42,798 nt of DNA from the NCBI RefSeq assembly GCF_014648515.1, contig NZ_BMRG01000004.1, positions 521,480 through 564,277 of the forward strand, in the 5' to 3' direction. Within the stretch, counting starts at the first letter, position 1; each line of letters starts with the position of its first letter. The DNA comes from Saccharothrix coeruleofusca (lineage in GTDB: Bacteria; Actinomycetota; Actinomycetes; Mycobacteriales; Pseudonocardiaceae). The notes under the pieces were generated by a model. That model worked only from the letters and a program-made list of their open reading frames with translations, made no database searches and was not told where the DNA came from. Below are positions 1-7,438 of the stretch, one piece after another. Made by a program: the position numbers and the translations under genes.

Positions 1-2
1 AC

Positions 3-1469
3 GGTGAACCGCACCTGCCGCTGGGCGCGCTCACCGCGGAGCTGCGCGACCAGCGCGACCGCCTCGACGCCCTGGCCAGCGGCGAGCCGGGGTTCGCGGT
101 GAAAGCGGTGTTCTCGTGGTCCTACGACGCGCTCAGCGCGCCCGCCGCGTCGTTGTTCCGCCTGATGAGCCTGCACCCCGGCCCGGACCTGCCCCTGGCC
201 GCGCTGGCGTCGCTGGCGGGCACCGGCGTCGACCGCGTGCGCGGCCTGGTGCGGGAGCTGGCGCGCGCGCACCTGGTGGAGCCCGACAAGCCCGACCGGT
301 ACCGGGTGCACGACCTGCTGCGCATCTACGCCCGCGAGCGGTGCGACGCCGGGGAGACCGCGGCGGTCCGCGAGGCCGCCGCCCACCGGCTGCTCGACCA
401 CTACGCGCACACCGCCGCGGTCGCGGACAGCCACATGGGTTCGCCGTGGGAACCGCTCGCCATCACGCCACCGCCTGCGGGTGTGACCGTCCACGACATC
501 GGCACCCAGGAGCAGGCGCTGGCCTGGTTCGCCGACGAGCACGCCGCGCTGCTCGCCGTGGTCGCGCAGAGCGCCGCCGCGGGCGCCGACCGGCACACCT
601 TCCGCCTGACCCGCGCCATGGCCACCTACCTCGACCGGCGCGGGCACTGGCGCGACTTCGCCGACACCGCGCACCGAGCGCTCGACGCGGCCCGGCGATG
701 GGGGGATCCCGCCGCCCTCGCGATGGCGCACCGCCTCCTGGCGCGGGCGTCGATCCGGCTGAAGCGGTTCGCTCCGGCGGGCGAGCACCTGGCGCGGGCC
801 CTGGATCTGTTCGAGCAGCTCGACGACGACTACGGACGCACCCACACCCGTTACGCGCTGGGCTACCTCGGGGTCCTCGTCCGCGACCGCGCGCAGGCGC
901 TCGACCACACCCGCGCGGCGCTGGAGCTGGCGGAGCGGGGCGGCTACCGCAACTGGCAGGCCAAGTCGTTGAACAACATCGGCTGGTGCCACCTGGAGTT
1001 CGACGAGCACCGGGAGGCGCTGCCGCACTGCCTGGCGGCGCTGCGCCTGTTCGAGGCACTGGGCACCGATCCGGACGGCCACGCCCACGTCCTGGAGTGC
1101 CTGGGCCGCGCCTGCTCGGGGGTGGGCGAGCCGGAGCGGGCGCTGGAGCACTACCGGCAGGCGTTGGCGCTGTGCAAGCGGCGGGGCAACCACTTCACCC
1201 AGGCCAGCACGCTCCGCTTCATGGCCGCCGCCCACCAGGCGCTGGGGCGGACCGACGCGGCCCGCGCCACCCTGCACAGCGCCCTGACCATGCTTCGACT
1301 CCTGGGTTCCCCGGAGGTCGCGGCGGTGCGGGAGCAGTTGTCCGCGCTCCCCGCCGCGGCGGTCCGTCAGCCGTCGCTGGGCGTGCCCTGTCCCCCGTGC
1401 GGGATCAACTGCTCCTCCGACGGCGTGGGGGTCCGGTGCAGCAGGCCGTCGTGCTGCTGGCCGTACTGA
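3..1469 (+). CDS. AfsR/SARP-type regulator, C-terminal part (NB-ARC end plus TPR), 5' truncated
   Basis: The frame is already open at base 3, so the N-terminal part lies outside the window; the GTG at 99 is internal. The visible part begins with the helical region that follows an NB-ARC ATPase (LTAELRDQRDRLDALA, then FSWSYDALS). A winged-helix-like stretch ending near YRVHDLLRIYARER follows, then about 250 residues of TPR-like helices (NNIGWCHLEFDEHREALPH, ERALEHYRQALALCKRRGN). This order is typical of AfsR-like ATPase regulators of secondary metabolism or morphology; whether a SARP DNA-binding domain precedes it cannot be seen. The last 30-odd residues are Cys/Pro-rich and unlike the TPRs. 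They are read antisense to the convergent dioxygenase gene, so the natural end may have been lost and translation extended. Confidence 0.85.
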   Translation, partial: GEPHLPLGALTAELRDQRDRLDALASGEPGFAVKAVFSWSYDALSAPAASLFRLMSLHPGPDLPLAALASLAGTGVDRVRGLVRELARAHLVEPDKPDRYRVHDLLRIYARERCDAGETAAVREAAAHRLLDHYAHTAAVADSHMGSPWEPLAITPPPAGVTVHDIGTQEQALAWFADEHAALLAVVAQSAAAGADRHTFRLTRAMATYLDRRGHWRDFADTAHRALDAARRWGDPAALAMAHRLLARASIRLKRFAPAGEHLARALDLFEQLDDDYGRTHTRYALGYLGVLVRDRAQALDHTRAALELAERGGYRNWQAKSLNNIGWCHLEFDEHREALPHCLAALRLFEALGTDPDGHAHVLECLGRACSGVGEPERALEHYRQALALCKRRGNHFTQASTLRFMAAAHQALGRTDAARATLHSALTMLRLLGSPEVAAVREQLSALPAAAVRQPSLGVPCPPCGINCSSDGVGVRCSRPSCCWPY

Positions 1470-1894
1470 CCGGTGTGCGACAGCGGCGGCGAGTAGGCGT
1501 GGATGGTCACCGTCGGCCCGGCGCCGGGCTCGCGGCGCATCCGGTGGATGTAGGTGTTGTCGAACTGGAAGCTCTCCCCCTCGGGCACGGCCTGGCCGGT
1601 CGGCTTCTCGCCCAGCCGCAGCTGCTCGTGCCGGATCGCGCCGCGGGCCACGTGCACCGCGCCGCAGGAGCGGTCGTGGTCGTGGTAGCCGGTGTCGTGG
1701 TCGTCCTCCATCCACGAGATCGCCCACACCCCGATGTGCTCGTTGGTGAACACGTCGGTGTAGGTGCGCTCCTCGCGGCTGTACTCCAGGCACTCCTCCC
1801 ACAACGAGGGCTGCTCGGCCACGGCCTTGGCGATGGCCGCCAGCTCCTGGGGCGGCAGGGTCCCCGTCGGCGGGTCGAAGGGCAGGTCGGTCAT
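1367..1894 (-). CDS. cysteine dioxygenase-family protein
   Basis: A 175-aa cupin of the cysteine dioxygenase type, which uses non-heme iron and O2 to oxidise a thiol such as cysteine to the sulfinate. Visible metal-site motifs are YHDHDRS (HxH, about residues 69-71) and IHRM further on. The family-typical YSPPLSHTGQY lies near the C-terminus. The ATG at 1894 is preceded by GGAGGTG at good spacing and overlaps the DUF2243 stop as ATGA, so the two are translationally coupled. It is the last gene of a three-gene operon. Its 3' end overlaps the convergent AfsR-type gene by 103 bp. Thiol specificity (cysteine, mercaptopropionate or other) cannot be told from sequence alone. Confidence 0.9.
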   Translation of the reverse strand: MTDLPFDPPTGTLPPQELAAIAKAVAEQPSLWEECLEYSREERTYTDVFTNEHIGVWAISWMEDDHDTGYHDHDRSCGAVHVARGAIRHEQLRLGEKPTGQAVPEGESFQFDNTYIHRMRREPGAGPTVTIHAYSPPLSHTGQYGQQHDGLLHRTPTPSEEQLIPHGGQGTPSDG

Positions 1895-2325
1895 CGGCGA
1901 ACACCTCCGGTAGTGGAACGGGCGAGCAGGGCGCCCACGAGCAGCAGGACCACGCCCAGCACCAGGAACCCGATGTCGTAGGCCAGTTGCGACGGTCCGT
2001 GGCGAACGTGGTGGATGCCGAGGACGAGGTGGTCGACCACGCCCTCGACGAGGTTGAACACGCCCCAGCCCGCCAGCACCCCACCCCACAGGACTCGGGC
2101 GGGCAGCGGCGTGGAGCGGTTGAGCAGCGCGGTCCCGGCGAGCACCAGGACCAGGCACAGCAGGTGGAACCACCCGTCCCCGCGCATGTTCAGGTGCAGG
2201 TTCTCCGGGGTGTCGGGCGGGTACCAGCCGGACAGCATGTGGTGCCAGCCCAGCAGCTGGTGGGCCACGATGCCGTCGATGAACCCCCCGATGCCCAGCC
2301 CGAGGACCAGCGCGCCGCGGTTCAC
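1891..2325 (-). CDS. DUF2243-type integral membrane protein
   Basis: A 144-aa protein with about four hydrophobic helices (ALVLGLGIGGFIDGIVAHQ, WFHLLCLVLVLAGTALL, VLWGGVLAGWGVFNLVEG, IGFLVLGVVLLLVGALL). Conserved-looking histidines lie between or at the ends of helices (HQLLGWHHM, VDHLVLGIHHVRHG). The pattern GGFIDGIVxHQLLxWHHM and NLVEGxVDHxxLxIHHVR is the one I associate with DUF2243; the function is unknown and the histidines could bind metal or heme. The GTG start at 2325 follows the DUF1360 stop by 2 bases, with GGAG in the end of that gene as ribosome site. Its stop overlaps the dioxygenase start. Confidence 0.85.
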   Translation of the reverse strand: MNRGALVLGLGIGGFIDGIVAHQLLGWHHMLSGWYPPDTPENLHLNMRGDGWFHLLCLVLVLAGTALLNRSTPLPARVLWGGVLAGWGVFNLVEGVVDHLVLGIHHVRHGPSQLAYDIGFLVLGVVLLLVGALLARSTTGGVRR

Positions 2326-2327
2326 CG

Positions 2328-2840
2328 CTACTCCGCCACGTGCTTCTTGGCGGCGGCGTAGGCCAGGTGCAGGTAGTCCGAGCCCGCCACGGCGGTCAGC
2401 GCGGTGATCACCAGGCGGGTGGCCCTCGGGGCCAGCACCAGGCCGGCGGTCAGGCCGCCCGCCATCCAGACGCCGGTGCAGAACGGGCAGGTCACCAGCT
2501 CCCCCACCGCGTGCTGGACGCCGTTGTCGGCGCGCACCGACTCGTTGAGCTCCGCCTCGCCCGCGGGCTCCTCGTAGCGGGTGAACGGGGCGCGCAGCGC
2601 GCTGGCGATCGAGCTCTTGGTCAGCAACCTGCTGGCCTTGTGGGTGGCCACCGCCAGCAGGGCGGTGTCCGCCAGCGAGAAGCGCTCGGGCAGCCGGGCG
2701 CCGCGGCGCCTGCCCACCGCCGCGGCCAGCCCGACCAACCCGGCGTAGGTCCCCATGGAGGCGAGGTAGCCCGCCAGTGGGCGGTCGTCCTCCCCGGAAT
2801 AAGCGGCGCGAACTCGGTAGAAACTGCTGACGAGCGACAT
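2328..2840 (-). CDS. DUF1360-type membrane protein
   Basis: A 170-aa protein with several hydrophobic stretches and the central signature TCPFCTGVWMAG (about residues 117-128), which together with the DTALLAVATHKASRLLTKSSI region is characteristic of DUF1360. The CPFC pair could be a redox or metal site. It is the first gene of the operon that continues with DUF2243 and the dioxygenase, so the three products probably act together or under one signal. The start is the ATG at 2840. No function is established that I know of. Confidence 0.8.
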   Translation of the reverse strand: MSLVSSFYRVRAAYSGEDDRPLAGYLASMGTYAGLVGLAAAVGRRRGARLPERFSLADTALLAVATHKASRLLTKSSIASALRAPFTRYEEPAGEAELNESVRADNGVQHAVGELVTCPFCTGVWMAGGLTAGLVLAPRATRLVITALTAVAGSDYLHLAYAAAKKHVAE

Positions 2841-2883
2841 GGGCGAGGAGTTACCCCTTCGTCGTGCCCCAAACGCCCGCGGG

Positions 2884-3684
2884 TCAGGCGGGCTCGGGCA
2901 GGGTGTAGGTCTGGCCTCGGCCGACGTACTGGACGGCCGCGGCGGGCCTGCGGCGTTCGACCTCGGCGGTGAAGTCCGACAGCGGGGACTTCATCAGGCC
3001 GTAGTCGTCGTAGTGGATCGGCACGACGTGCCGCGGGCGCACCAGCTCCACCAGCTCCACGCCCTGCTTGCCGTCCATGGTCAGCAGGACGCCCAGCACC
3101 TTGGTGCCGCCCAGGTGCACCAGGGCGACGTCGATGGTCGGGTAGCGCTCGCGGATCTGGCGCAGGTCCTCGTGCACCAGCGTGTCGCCGCTCTGGTAGA
3201 TCCGCAGCGGCGTGGCCTCGGGCGAGGCCCGGTACTCCAGCAGCGAGCCCATGACCGGCGGCAGCACCTTGAGCAGCAGCGGGTGCCGCGCGTGCCTGCC
3301 GGGCAGCGCGGTCACCGTCAGCGTGGCCGCGCCCTTGGTGAGGGTGAACCGCTCCCACGTCGCCAGCCCCACCGGCTCCCGGAAGCCGCGCCTGCCCAGC
3401 CGCCGGGCGGCGTGCCCGGTGGTGGCGATGGGCAGGTGGCGGTCCAGCTCCCGGCTGGCGACCCGGTCGAAGTGGTCGCCGTGCAGGTGGGAGAGCACCA
3501 CGGCGTCCAGCGGGGGCAGTTCGTCCACGCCGATGGCCGGGTCGCGCAGCCTGCGCGAGACCAGGCCCTGGCCGAAGTAGCTCCACTGGCCGCGGCGGAT
3601 GAAGTTGGGGTCGGTGAGCAGGGTGAACGGTCCCAGCCGCAACACCGTGGTGGCGTTGCCGACGAACAGCAGCGAGTTGGTCAC
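2884..3684 (-). CDS. metallo-beta-lactamase-fold hydrolase (UlaG-like)
   Basis: A 266-aa cytoplasmic hydrolase with the signature SHLHGDHFD (HxHxDH, about residues 66-73) that binds two metal ions, a later QSGDT and IHYDDYG near the C-terminus. The N-terminal FVGNATTVLRLGPFTLLTDPNF resembles UlaG-like or RomA-like members rather than true beta-lactamases, and there is no signal peptide. I place the start at the GTG at 3684 because it overlaps the stop of the decarboxylase as GTGA; an open frame continues upstream to 4596 but is a shadow of that gene. The substrate is unknown. The coupling suggests a role with the decarboxylase. Confidence 0.85.
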   Translation of the reverse strand: MTNSLLFVGNATTVLRLGPFTLLTDPNFIRRGQWSYFGQGLVSRRLRDPAIGVDELPPLDAVVLSHLHGDHFDRVASRELDRHLPIATTGHAARRLGRRGFREPVGLATWERFTLTKGAATLTVTALPGRHARHPLLLKVLPPVMGSLLEYRASPEATPLRIYQSGDTLVHEDLRQIRERYPTIDVALVHLGGTKVLGVLLTMDGKQGVELVELVRPRHVVPIHYDDYGLMKSPLSDFTAEVERRRPAAAVQYVGRGQTYTLPEPA

Positions 3685-5147
3685 CCCTTCGCCACCACCC
3701 GCACGCTGTTCAGCCCGGAGTCGGCCGGATCGGGGATCTCCATGCCCGCCGCCAGGCCGCTGCGCACGTACTCCAGCACCTCGCGGGTGATCACCTCGCC
3801 GGGCAGCACGGCGGGCGCGCCGGGCGGGTAGGGGGTGATCATCTCGGCGGAGATCCGGCCGACCGCCCGGTCCGCGTCGACCTGCTCGACCTCGGCGAAG
3901 AAGGCGTCCCTGGGCAGCATGGCGGTCTCCAGCTGCAGCTCCCGAGGTGAGGGCAGGTCCACCGGCTTGGGGGTGGGCATCGTCTCGGCGGCCCGCGTCA
4001 GCGCCCGCAGCGAGTCGACCAGGACCGTCGCGGTGCGCTCGTCGTCGGCGTGGGTGAAGTGCGCGACGACGCGCCGGTGGTCGGACAGGCCCAGGGTGAC
4101 GCGCTGGTGCTCGCGCAGCCAGTCCGCCGCCTGGTAGCCGCTGATGCCCAGTCCGGACACGTCGACCACGATCTTGAGCGGGTCCATGGACGCGGCCAGG
4201 TCCGGGCCGACGAACTCGCGCTCGCCCATGACCTCCAGCCCCGGCAGGGCGTGCACCGCCGCGCGGGTGGACTCCGCCAGTGCCAGCGCCGCGCCGAGCA
4301 GCCGCTCGCCGTGCTGGACCATCTGCCTGCGCCAGCCGTCCAGGGTGGCGTAGACCAGGGAGGTCGCGCTGGTGGTGCCGAGCAGGTCCTCGCGGGCCTT
4401 GAGCACGTTCGGGTCGATGCGATCGCCCTGCAGGTGGAACACCGAGCTCTGCTCCACCGCCGCGCCGGACTTGTGCACGCTGGTCACGCACAGGTCGGCG
4501 CCGGTGTTCATGGCCCACGGCGGCAGGCCGGGGTGGAAGGGCAGGTGCGCGCCCCACGCCTCGTCCACGATCAGCGGCTTGCCGAACTCGTGGCACACGT
4601 CGGCCACGGCCTGGATGTCACCGCACGTGCCGTAGTCGGTGGGGGTGACCAGCAGCATCCCCTTGGCGTCGGGCTCGGCCTCGAAGGCCCGGCGCACCTC
4701 GTCCGCGTCCGGCGGGTGGGTCAGGTGCCGCTGCTCGTCCCAGTGCGGTGACACCCAGACCGGCGAGACGCCGCTGAGGATCAACCCGGAGATGACCGAT
4801 TTGTGCGCGTGCCGCACGACCAGCAGCTTCTCGTGCGGCCCGGCGACCGAGAGCATGGCGCTCTTGACCGACAGGGAGCTGCCGCAGGTGGAGAAGAACG
4901 CGTGCTCGGCGTTGACCGCGTCGGCCATCAGCTCCTGCGCCTGCTCGATGACGCCGCCCCTCATCAGGCGGTCGTCCAGGCCGTTGAGGGAGATGACGTC
5001 CGAGGCGAACACCGCCTCGCCCACGACCTCCAGCACCCGCGGGTCCACTCCCCGGCCCTGCCGGTGCCCCGGCGGGTTGAACGGCACGTAGCCGTGCTCG
5101 CGGAAGGACTGCAACGCTTCCAGAACAGGTGCCCGGTTGTGGTCCAT
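3681..5147 (-). CDS. PLP-dependent Orn/Lys/Arg decarboxylase-family enzyme
   Basis: A 488-aa fold-type I PLP enzyme. The likely PLP lysine is K226 in TSVHKSGAA, preceded by VDEAWGAHLPFHP (D195 to the pyridine nitrogen). STCGSSLSVKS (about 86-96) forms the phosphate-binding region. The C-terminal YPPGAPAVLPGE is the usual decarboxylase motif. Members decarboxylate basic amino acids to diamines or agmatine, but many actinobacterial ones are uncharacterised, so the substrate is open. It lacks the large N-terminal wing domain of the enterobacterial inducible enzymes. It forms a coupled pair with the downstream metallo-beta-lactamase-fold protein. The start is the ATG at 5147. Confidence 0.88.
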   Translation of the reverse strand: MDHNRAPVLEALQSFREHGYVPFNPPGHRQGRGVDPRVLEVVGEAVFASDVISLNGLDDRLMRGGVIEQAQELMADAVNAEHAFFSTCGSSLSVKSAMLSVAGPHEKLLVVRHAHKSVISGLILSGVSPVWVSPHWDEQRHLTHPPDADEVRRAFEAEPDAKGMLLVTPTDYGTCGDIQAVADVCHEFGKPLIVDEAWGAHLPFHPGLPPWAMNTGADLCVTSVHKSGAAVEQSSVFHLQGDRIDPNVLKAREDLLGTTSATSLVYATLDGWRRQMVQHGERLLGAALALAESTRAAVHALPGLEVMGEREFVGPDLAASMDPLKIVVDVSGLGISGYQAADWLREHQRVTLGLSDHRRVVAHFTHADDERTATVLVDSLRALTRAAETMPTPKPVDLPSPRELQLETAMLPRDAFFAEVEQVDADRAVGRISAEMITPYPPGAPAVLPGEVITREVLEYVRSGLAAGMEIPDPADSGLNSVRVVAKG

Positions 5148-5180
5148 GCCCTCGGAGTAGCCCGATCGGCCGGTGTTGAA

Positions 5181-5199
5181 CCCGCCACCTGTCGGCGGG
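5181..5199 (-). terminator. possible short GC hairpin after the duplicated-domain gene
   Basis: CCCGCC and GGCGGG pair perfectly around a 7-nt loop, 16 bases beyond the stop at 5215 and before the decarboxylase start. The stem is only 6 bp and is followed on the minus strand by TTC rather than a T run, so this is a weak call. Confidence 0.3.
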
Positions 5200-5214
5200 A
5201 CCCACCTCCCCCGG

Positions 5215-6012
5215 TCAGCCCAGGGAGCACTCCGCGAAGCTCTCCAGCCCGCCGGGTCGCTGGTCGGAGACCCGGCCGATGGCGATCTCGATGCGGTCCA
5301 GCGCGGCGGCCCGCTTGCTCTCCAGCGGCCCGAGGATGGCGTTGTCGACGAAGTTCGGCCCGCCCTGGCCGCGCGTGCTGACCAGCCGCTCGTTGGCCTC
5401 CTCCACCTGCCGGTCCAGGTTGGCCAGCTCGCGCTCGACCTCGGCGCGCGCGGCCTGCGGCACCGCCGGGAGCGCGCCCGTCGGGTCCGGGCACGCGATC
5501 CGGGCGGCCACGTCGTCCTGCTCCTGCTCGGGCGCGGCGGTCGTGCTGGTCGTCTCCCTGGCGGTGGTGGTCGTGGTCGGCGCGGGCTGCTCCCCCTCGC
5601 CCAGCAGGGCGCAGGTCGCGAACTGCTCCAGCCCTTCGGGTCGGTCCGCTTCCCTGCCGATCGCGATGGCGATGCGCTCCAGCGTCGCGGCGCGCTTGTC
5701 GCGCAGCGGCCCGAGGATCGCGTTCTGCGCGAAGTTCGGGCCGCCCTGGCCCGCCGTGGAGACCAAGCGCTCGTTGGCCTCCGCGACCTGCTGGTCCAAT
5801 GCGGACAGCTCGCGCTCGACCTGGATGCGCGCGCCCGCCGGGATGGCGGGCAGCTCGTCGACCGGGTTCGGGCACACCACGCCTGCCGCCACCGGCTCGG
5901 CGCCGGTGGCCAGCGCCGCCACCGCCATCGCCGAGGTCAGCGCCGCGGCGCCGACCAGGCCGACCACCAGCAAGCGGTTGCCGCGTCGGGGCATCTCATG
6001 CGCACGTGTCAT
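5215..6012 (-). CDS. secreted protein with two copies of a ~90-residue Cys-bounded domain
   Basis: A 265-aa protein with an N-terminal signal or anchor (basic MPRRGNR, then about 25 hydrophobic residues). Two homologous domains follow, about 47-137 and 174-265, joined by a Thr/Pro/Glu-rich linker (PTTTTTARETTSTTAAPE). Each domain starts CPxP and ends with a Cys four residues or fewer from its end (C47/C134, C174/C262). Each contains NERLVST, GQGGPNF, NAILGPL and KRAA in identical order; I count 53 identities in the first 74 aligned positions. The predicted character is helical, with one Cys pair per domain that could form a disulfide. I do not recognise the family. Start choice is between ATG 6012 and ATG 5994; neither has a clear Shine-Dalgarno site. 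It is divergent from the MFS gene at 6119. Confidence 0.8.
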   Translation of the reverse strand: MTRAHEMPRRGNRLLVVGLVGAAALTSAMAVAALATGAEPVAAGVVCPNPVDELPAIPAGARIQVERELSALDQQVAEANERLVSTAGQGGPNFAQNAILGPLRDKRAATLERIAIAIGREADRPEGLEQFATCALLGEGEQPAPTTTTTARETTSTTAAPEQEQDDVAARIACPDPTGALPAVPQAARAEVERELANLDRQVEEANERLVSTRGQGGPNFVDNAILGPLESKRAAALDRIEIAIGRVSDQRPGGLESFAECSLG

Positions 6013-6061
6013 GCGGAGGGGTACGAGCCGCTCGTGACGCGGGTTCAGGCCAGGCGGCCAA

Positions 6062-6086
6062 GACAGGGGTCCGGAAAACCCCTGTC
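6062..6086. promoter_or_regulatory. inverted repeat, candidate operator between divergent genes
   Basis: Perfect 9-bp arms GACAGGGGT (6062-6070) and ACCCCTGTC (6078-6086) flank a 7-nt centre. It lies between the duplicated-domain secreted protein and the MFS gene. Its right arm overlaps the position expected for the -35 box of the MFS promoter, so a bound regulator could block that promoter. Confidence 0.55.
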
Positions 6087-6104
6087 CCACCGGGTGATCG
6101 TCGT

Positions 6105-6110
6105 TAGGGT
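6105..6110 (+). promoter_or_regulatory. -10 box TAGGGT, likely leaderless MFS transcript
   Basis: TAGGGT lies 8 bases before the GTG at 6119 and no Shine-Dalgarno sequence intervenes. That spacing would start the transcript at or next to the start codon. Confidence 0.45.
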
Positions 6111-6118
6111 CGTCTGTC

Positions 6119-7354
6119 GTGCGTTCCACTCGACTAGGTCCGGATTTCACCCGCCTGTGGTTGGCCAAGGCGGTGTCCAACGTGGGCGACGGGATGGCGT
6201 TGGCCGCCGGGCCGCTGCTGCTGGCCTCGCTGACCGACGACCCGCTGCTGATCGGTGGCGCGGTGTTCGTCCAGCAGCTGCCGTGGTTGCTGTTCTCGTT
6301 GGTCAGCGGTGTGTTCGTGGACCGGCTGGACCGGCGCAAGCTGGTCGTGGTGGTCGACCTCGCCCGCGCCGCGGTGGTCGCCGCGCTCGCGCTGGCCGTG
6401 GCCACCGGTCACGCCTCGGTGGCCGTGGTCTACGCCTGCCTGTTCCTGCTGGGCACCGGGGAGACGTTGGCGGACAACGCTTCCGGCGCGATGCTGCCCT
6501 CGCTGGTCGGCCCGGCGGAGCTGCCGCGCGCCAACGCCCGCCTGATGGCGGTGAACCTGCTGGGCAACCAGCTGTCCGGTCCCCCGCTGGGCGGTGCGCT
6601 GTTCGTGCTCGCCGCCGCGCTGCCGTTCGGCCTCGACGCGGCGAGCTTCGCGCTGTCCGCGCTGCTGGTCGCCGCGGTGCGGGGCGTGCCCGCCCGCGCG
6701 CCCGCCCCGCGCCGGTCGGTGCGGTCCGAGATCGGTGACGCCCTGCGCTGGCTGTGGCGGCACCGGGTGCTGCGGGTGATCGCGCTGTGCCTGTGCCTGA
6801 TGAACGTGGCACTGACCGGCGTGCTGGCCGTCCTGGTGCTGTACGCGCGGGAGCGGCTGGGGCTCGGTGAGGCCGGGTACGGGCTGCTGCTCAGCGCTTC
6901 CGCGGTGGGTGGCGTGGTGGGCACGCTCATCGCGGCCAGGGTCATCGCCCGCTTCGGCCCCTCGGTGGTGCTGCGGGCGGGTCTGGTGGTGGAGACCAGC
7001 ACCCACCTGTCGCTGGCACTGGCGCGCTCACCGTGGGTCGCGGGCGCGACCATGGGCCTGTTCGGCGTGCACGCGGTGGTGTGGAACGTGGTCACCCACT
7101 CGGTGCGGCAGCGCGAGGTCCCCGACGAGCTGCGCGGACGCGTGGGCAGCGCCTACTTCCTGCTGGTCATCGGTGGTTCGGCGATCGGGGCGCTGCTCGG
7201 CGGGGCGCTGGCGGCGTGGTTCGGCATCACCGCGCCCACCTGGGTCGCCTTCACGGTGATGGTCGTGCTGACGGCCACCGCGTGGCGCCACTTCGCCGCG
7301 GCCGACCAGCCCACCTCAGACCAGCCCGCCACCGGCCAGCCCACCTCCGCCTGA
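6119..7354 (+). CDS. MFS transporter, EntS/MFS_3-like exporter
   Basis: A 411-aa integral membrane protein with about 12 hydrophobic segments. N-terminal signatures are FTRLWLAKAVSNVGDGMALAAGPLLL and, in the loop after helix 2, DRLDRRKLVVVVDLARA, as in the MFS_3 group that includes the siderophore exporter EntS and macrolide efflux proteins. It probably exports a small molecule by proton antiport. The C-terminal tail is a short repeat (QPTSDQPATGQPTSA) that runs into a 14-nt DNA tandem repeat across the stop codon. The GTG start at 6119 fits a TAGGGT box 8 bases upstream. Confidence 0.88.
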   Translation: MRSTRLGPDFTRLWLAKAVSNVGDGMALAAGPLLLASLTDDPLLIGGAVFVQQLPWLLFSLVSGVFVDRLDRRKLVVVVDLARAAVVAALALAVATGHASVAVVYACLFLLGTGETLADNASGAMLPSLVGPAELPRANARLMAVNLLGNQLSGPPLGGALFVLAAALPFGLDAASFALSALLVAAVRGVPARAPAPRRSVRSEIGDALRWLWRHRVLRVIALCLCLMNVALTGVLAVLVLYARERLGLGEAGYGLLLSASAVGGVVGTLIAARVIARFGPSVVLRAGLVVETSTHLSLALARSPWVAGATMGLFGVHAVVWNVVTHSVRQREVPDELRGRVGSAYFLLVIGGSAIGALLGGALAAWFGITAPTWVAFTVMVVLTATAWRHFAAADQPTSDQPATGQPTSA

Positions 7355-7394
7355 CCACCTCCGCCTGACCGGTGCCGCCTGACCGGTGCCGCGC
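7339..7394 (+). repeat. 14-nt degenerate tandem repeat over the MFS stop codon
   Basis: Four 14-nt units (7339, 7353, 7367, 7381) of the form GACCrsstsCCGCCT. The MFS stop TGA spans the first boundary and the next two boundaries carry TGA in the same place. Probably slippage-generated and non-coding beyond 7354. Confidence 0.7.
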
Positions 7395-7438
7395 GGTCGC
7401 GCCGGTCCGGCGGGCGCGCTCGGTCGCGATGCCGGAGA

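Noticed and set aside
116-1981. A 621-codon plus-strand frame over the AfsR-type gene and dioxygenase
   Set aside because: Poly-Arg/Gly/Pro/Ala product without motifs, in a second frame of a gene with clear TPR coding.
7355-7438. Hairpin-like sequence between the MFS and XRE genes as a terminator
   Set aside because: Only short imperfect arms (CGCCGG-T-CCGGCG) inside repeat-rich DNA; no convincing stem with a proper loop.
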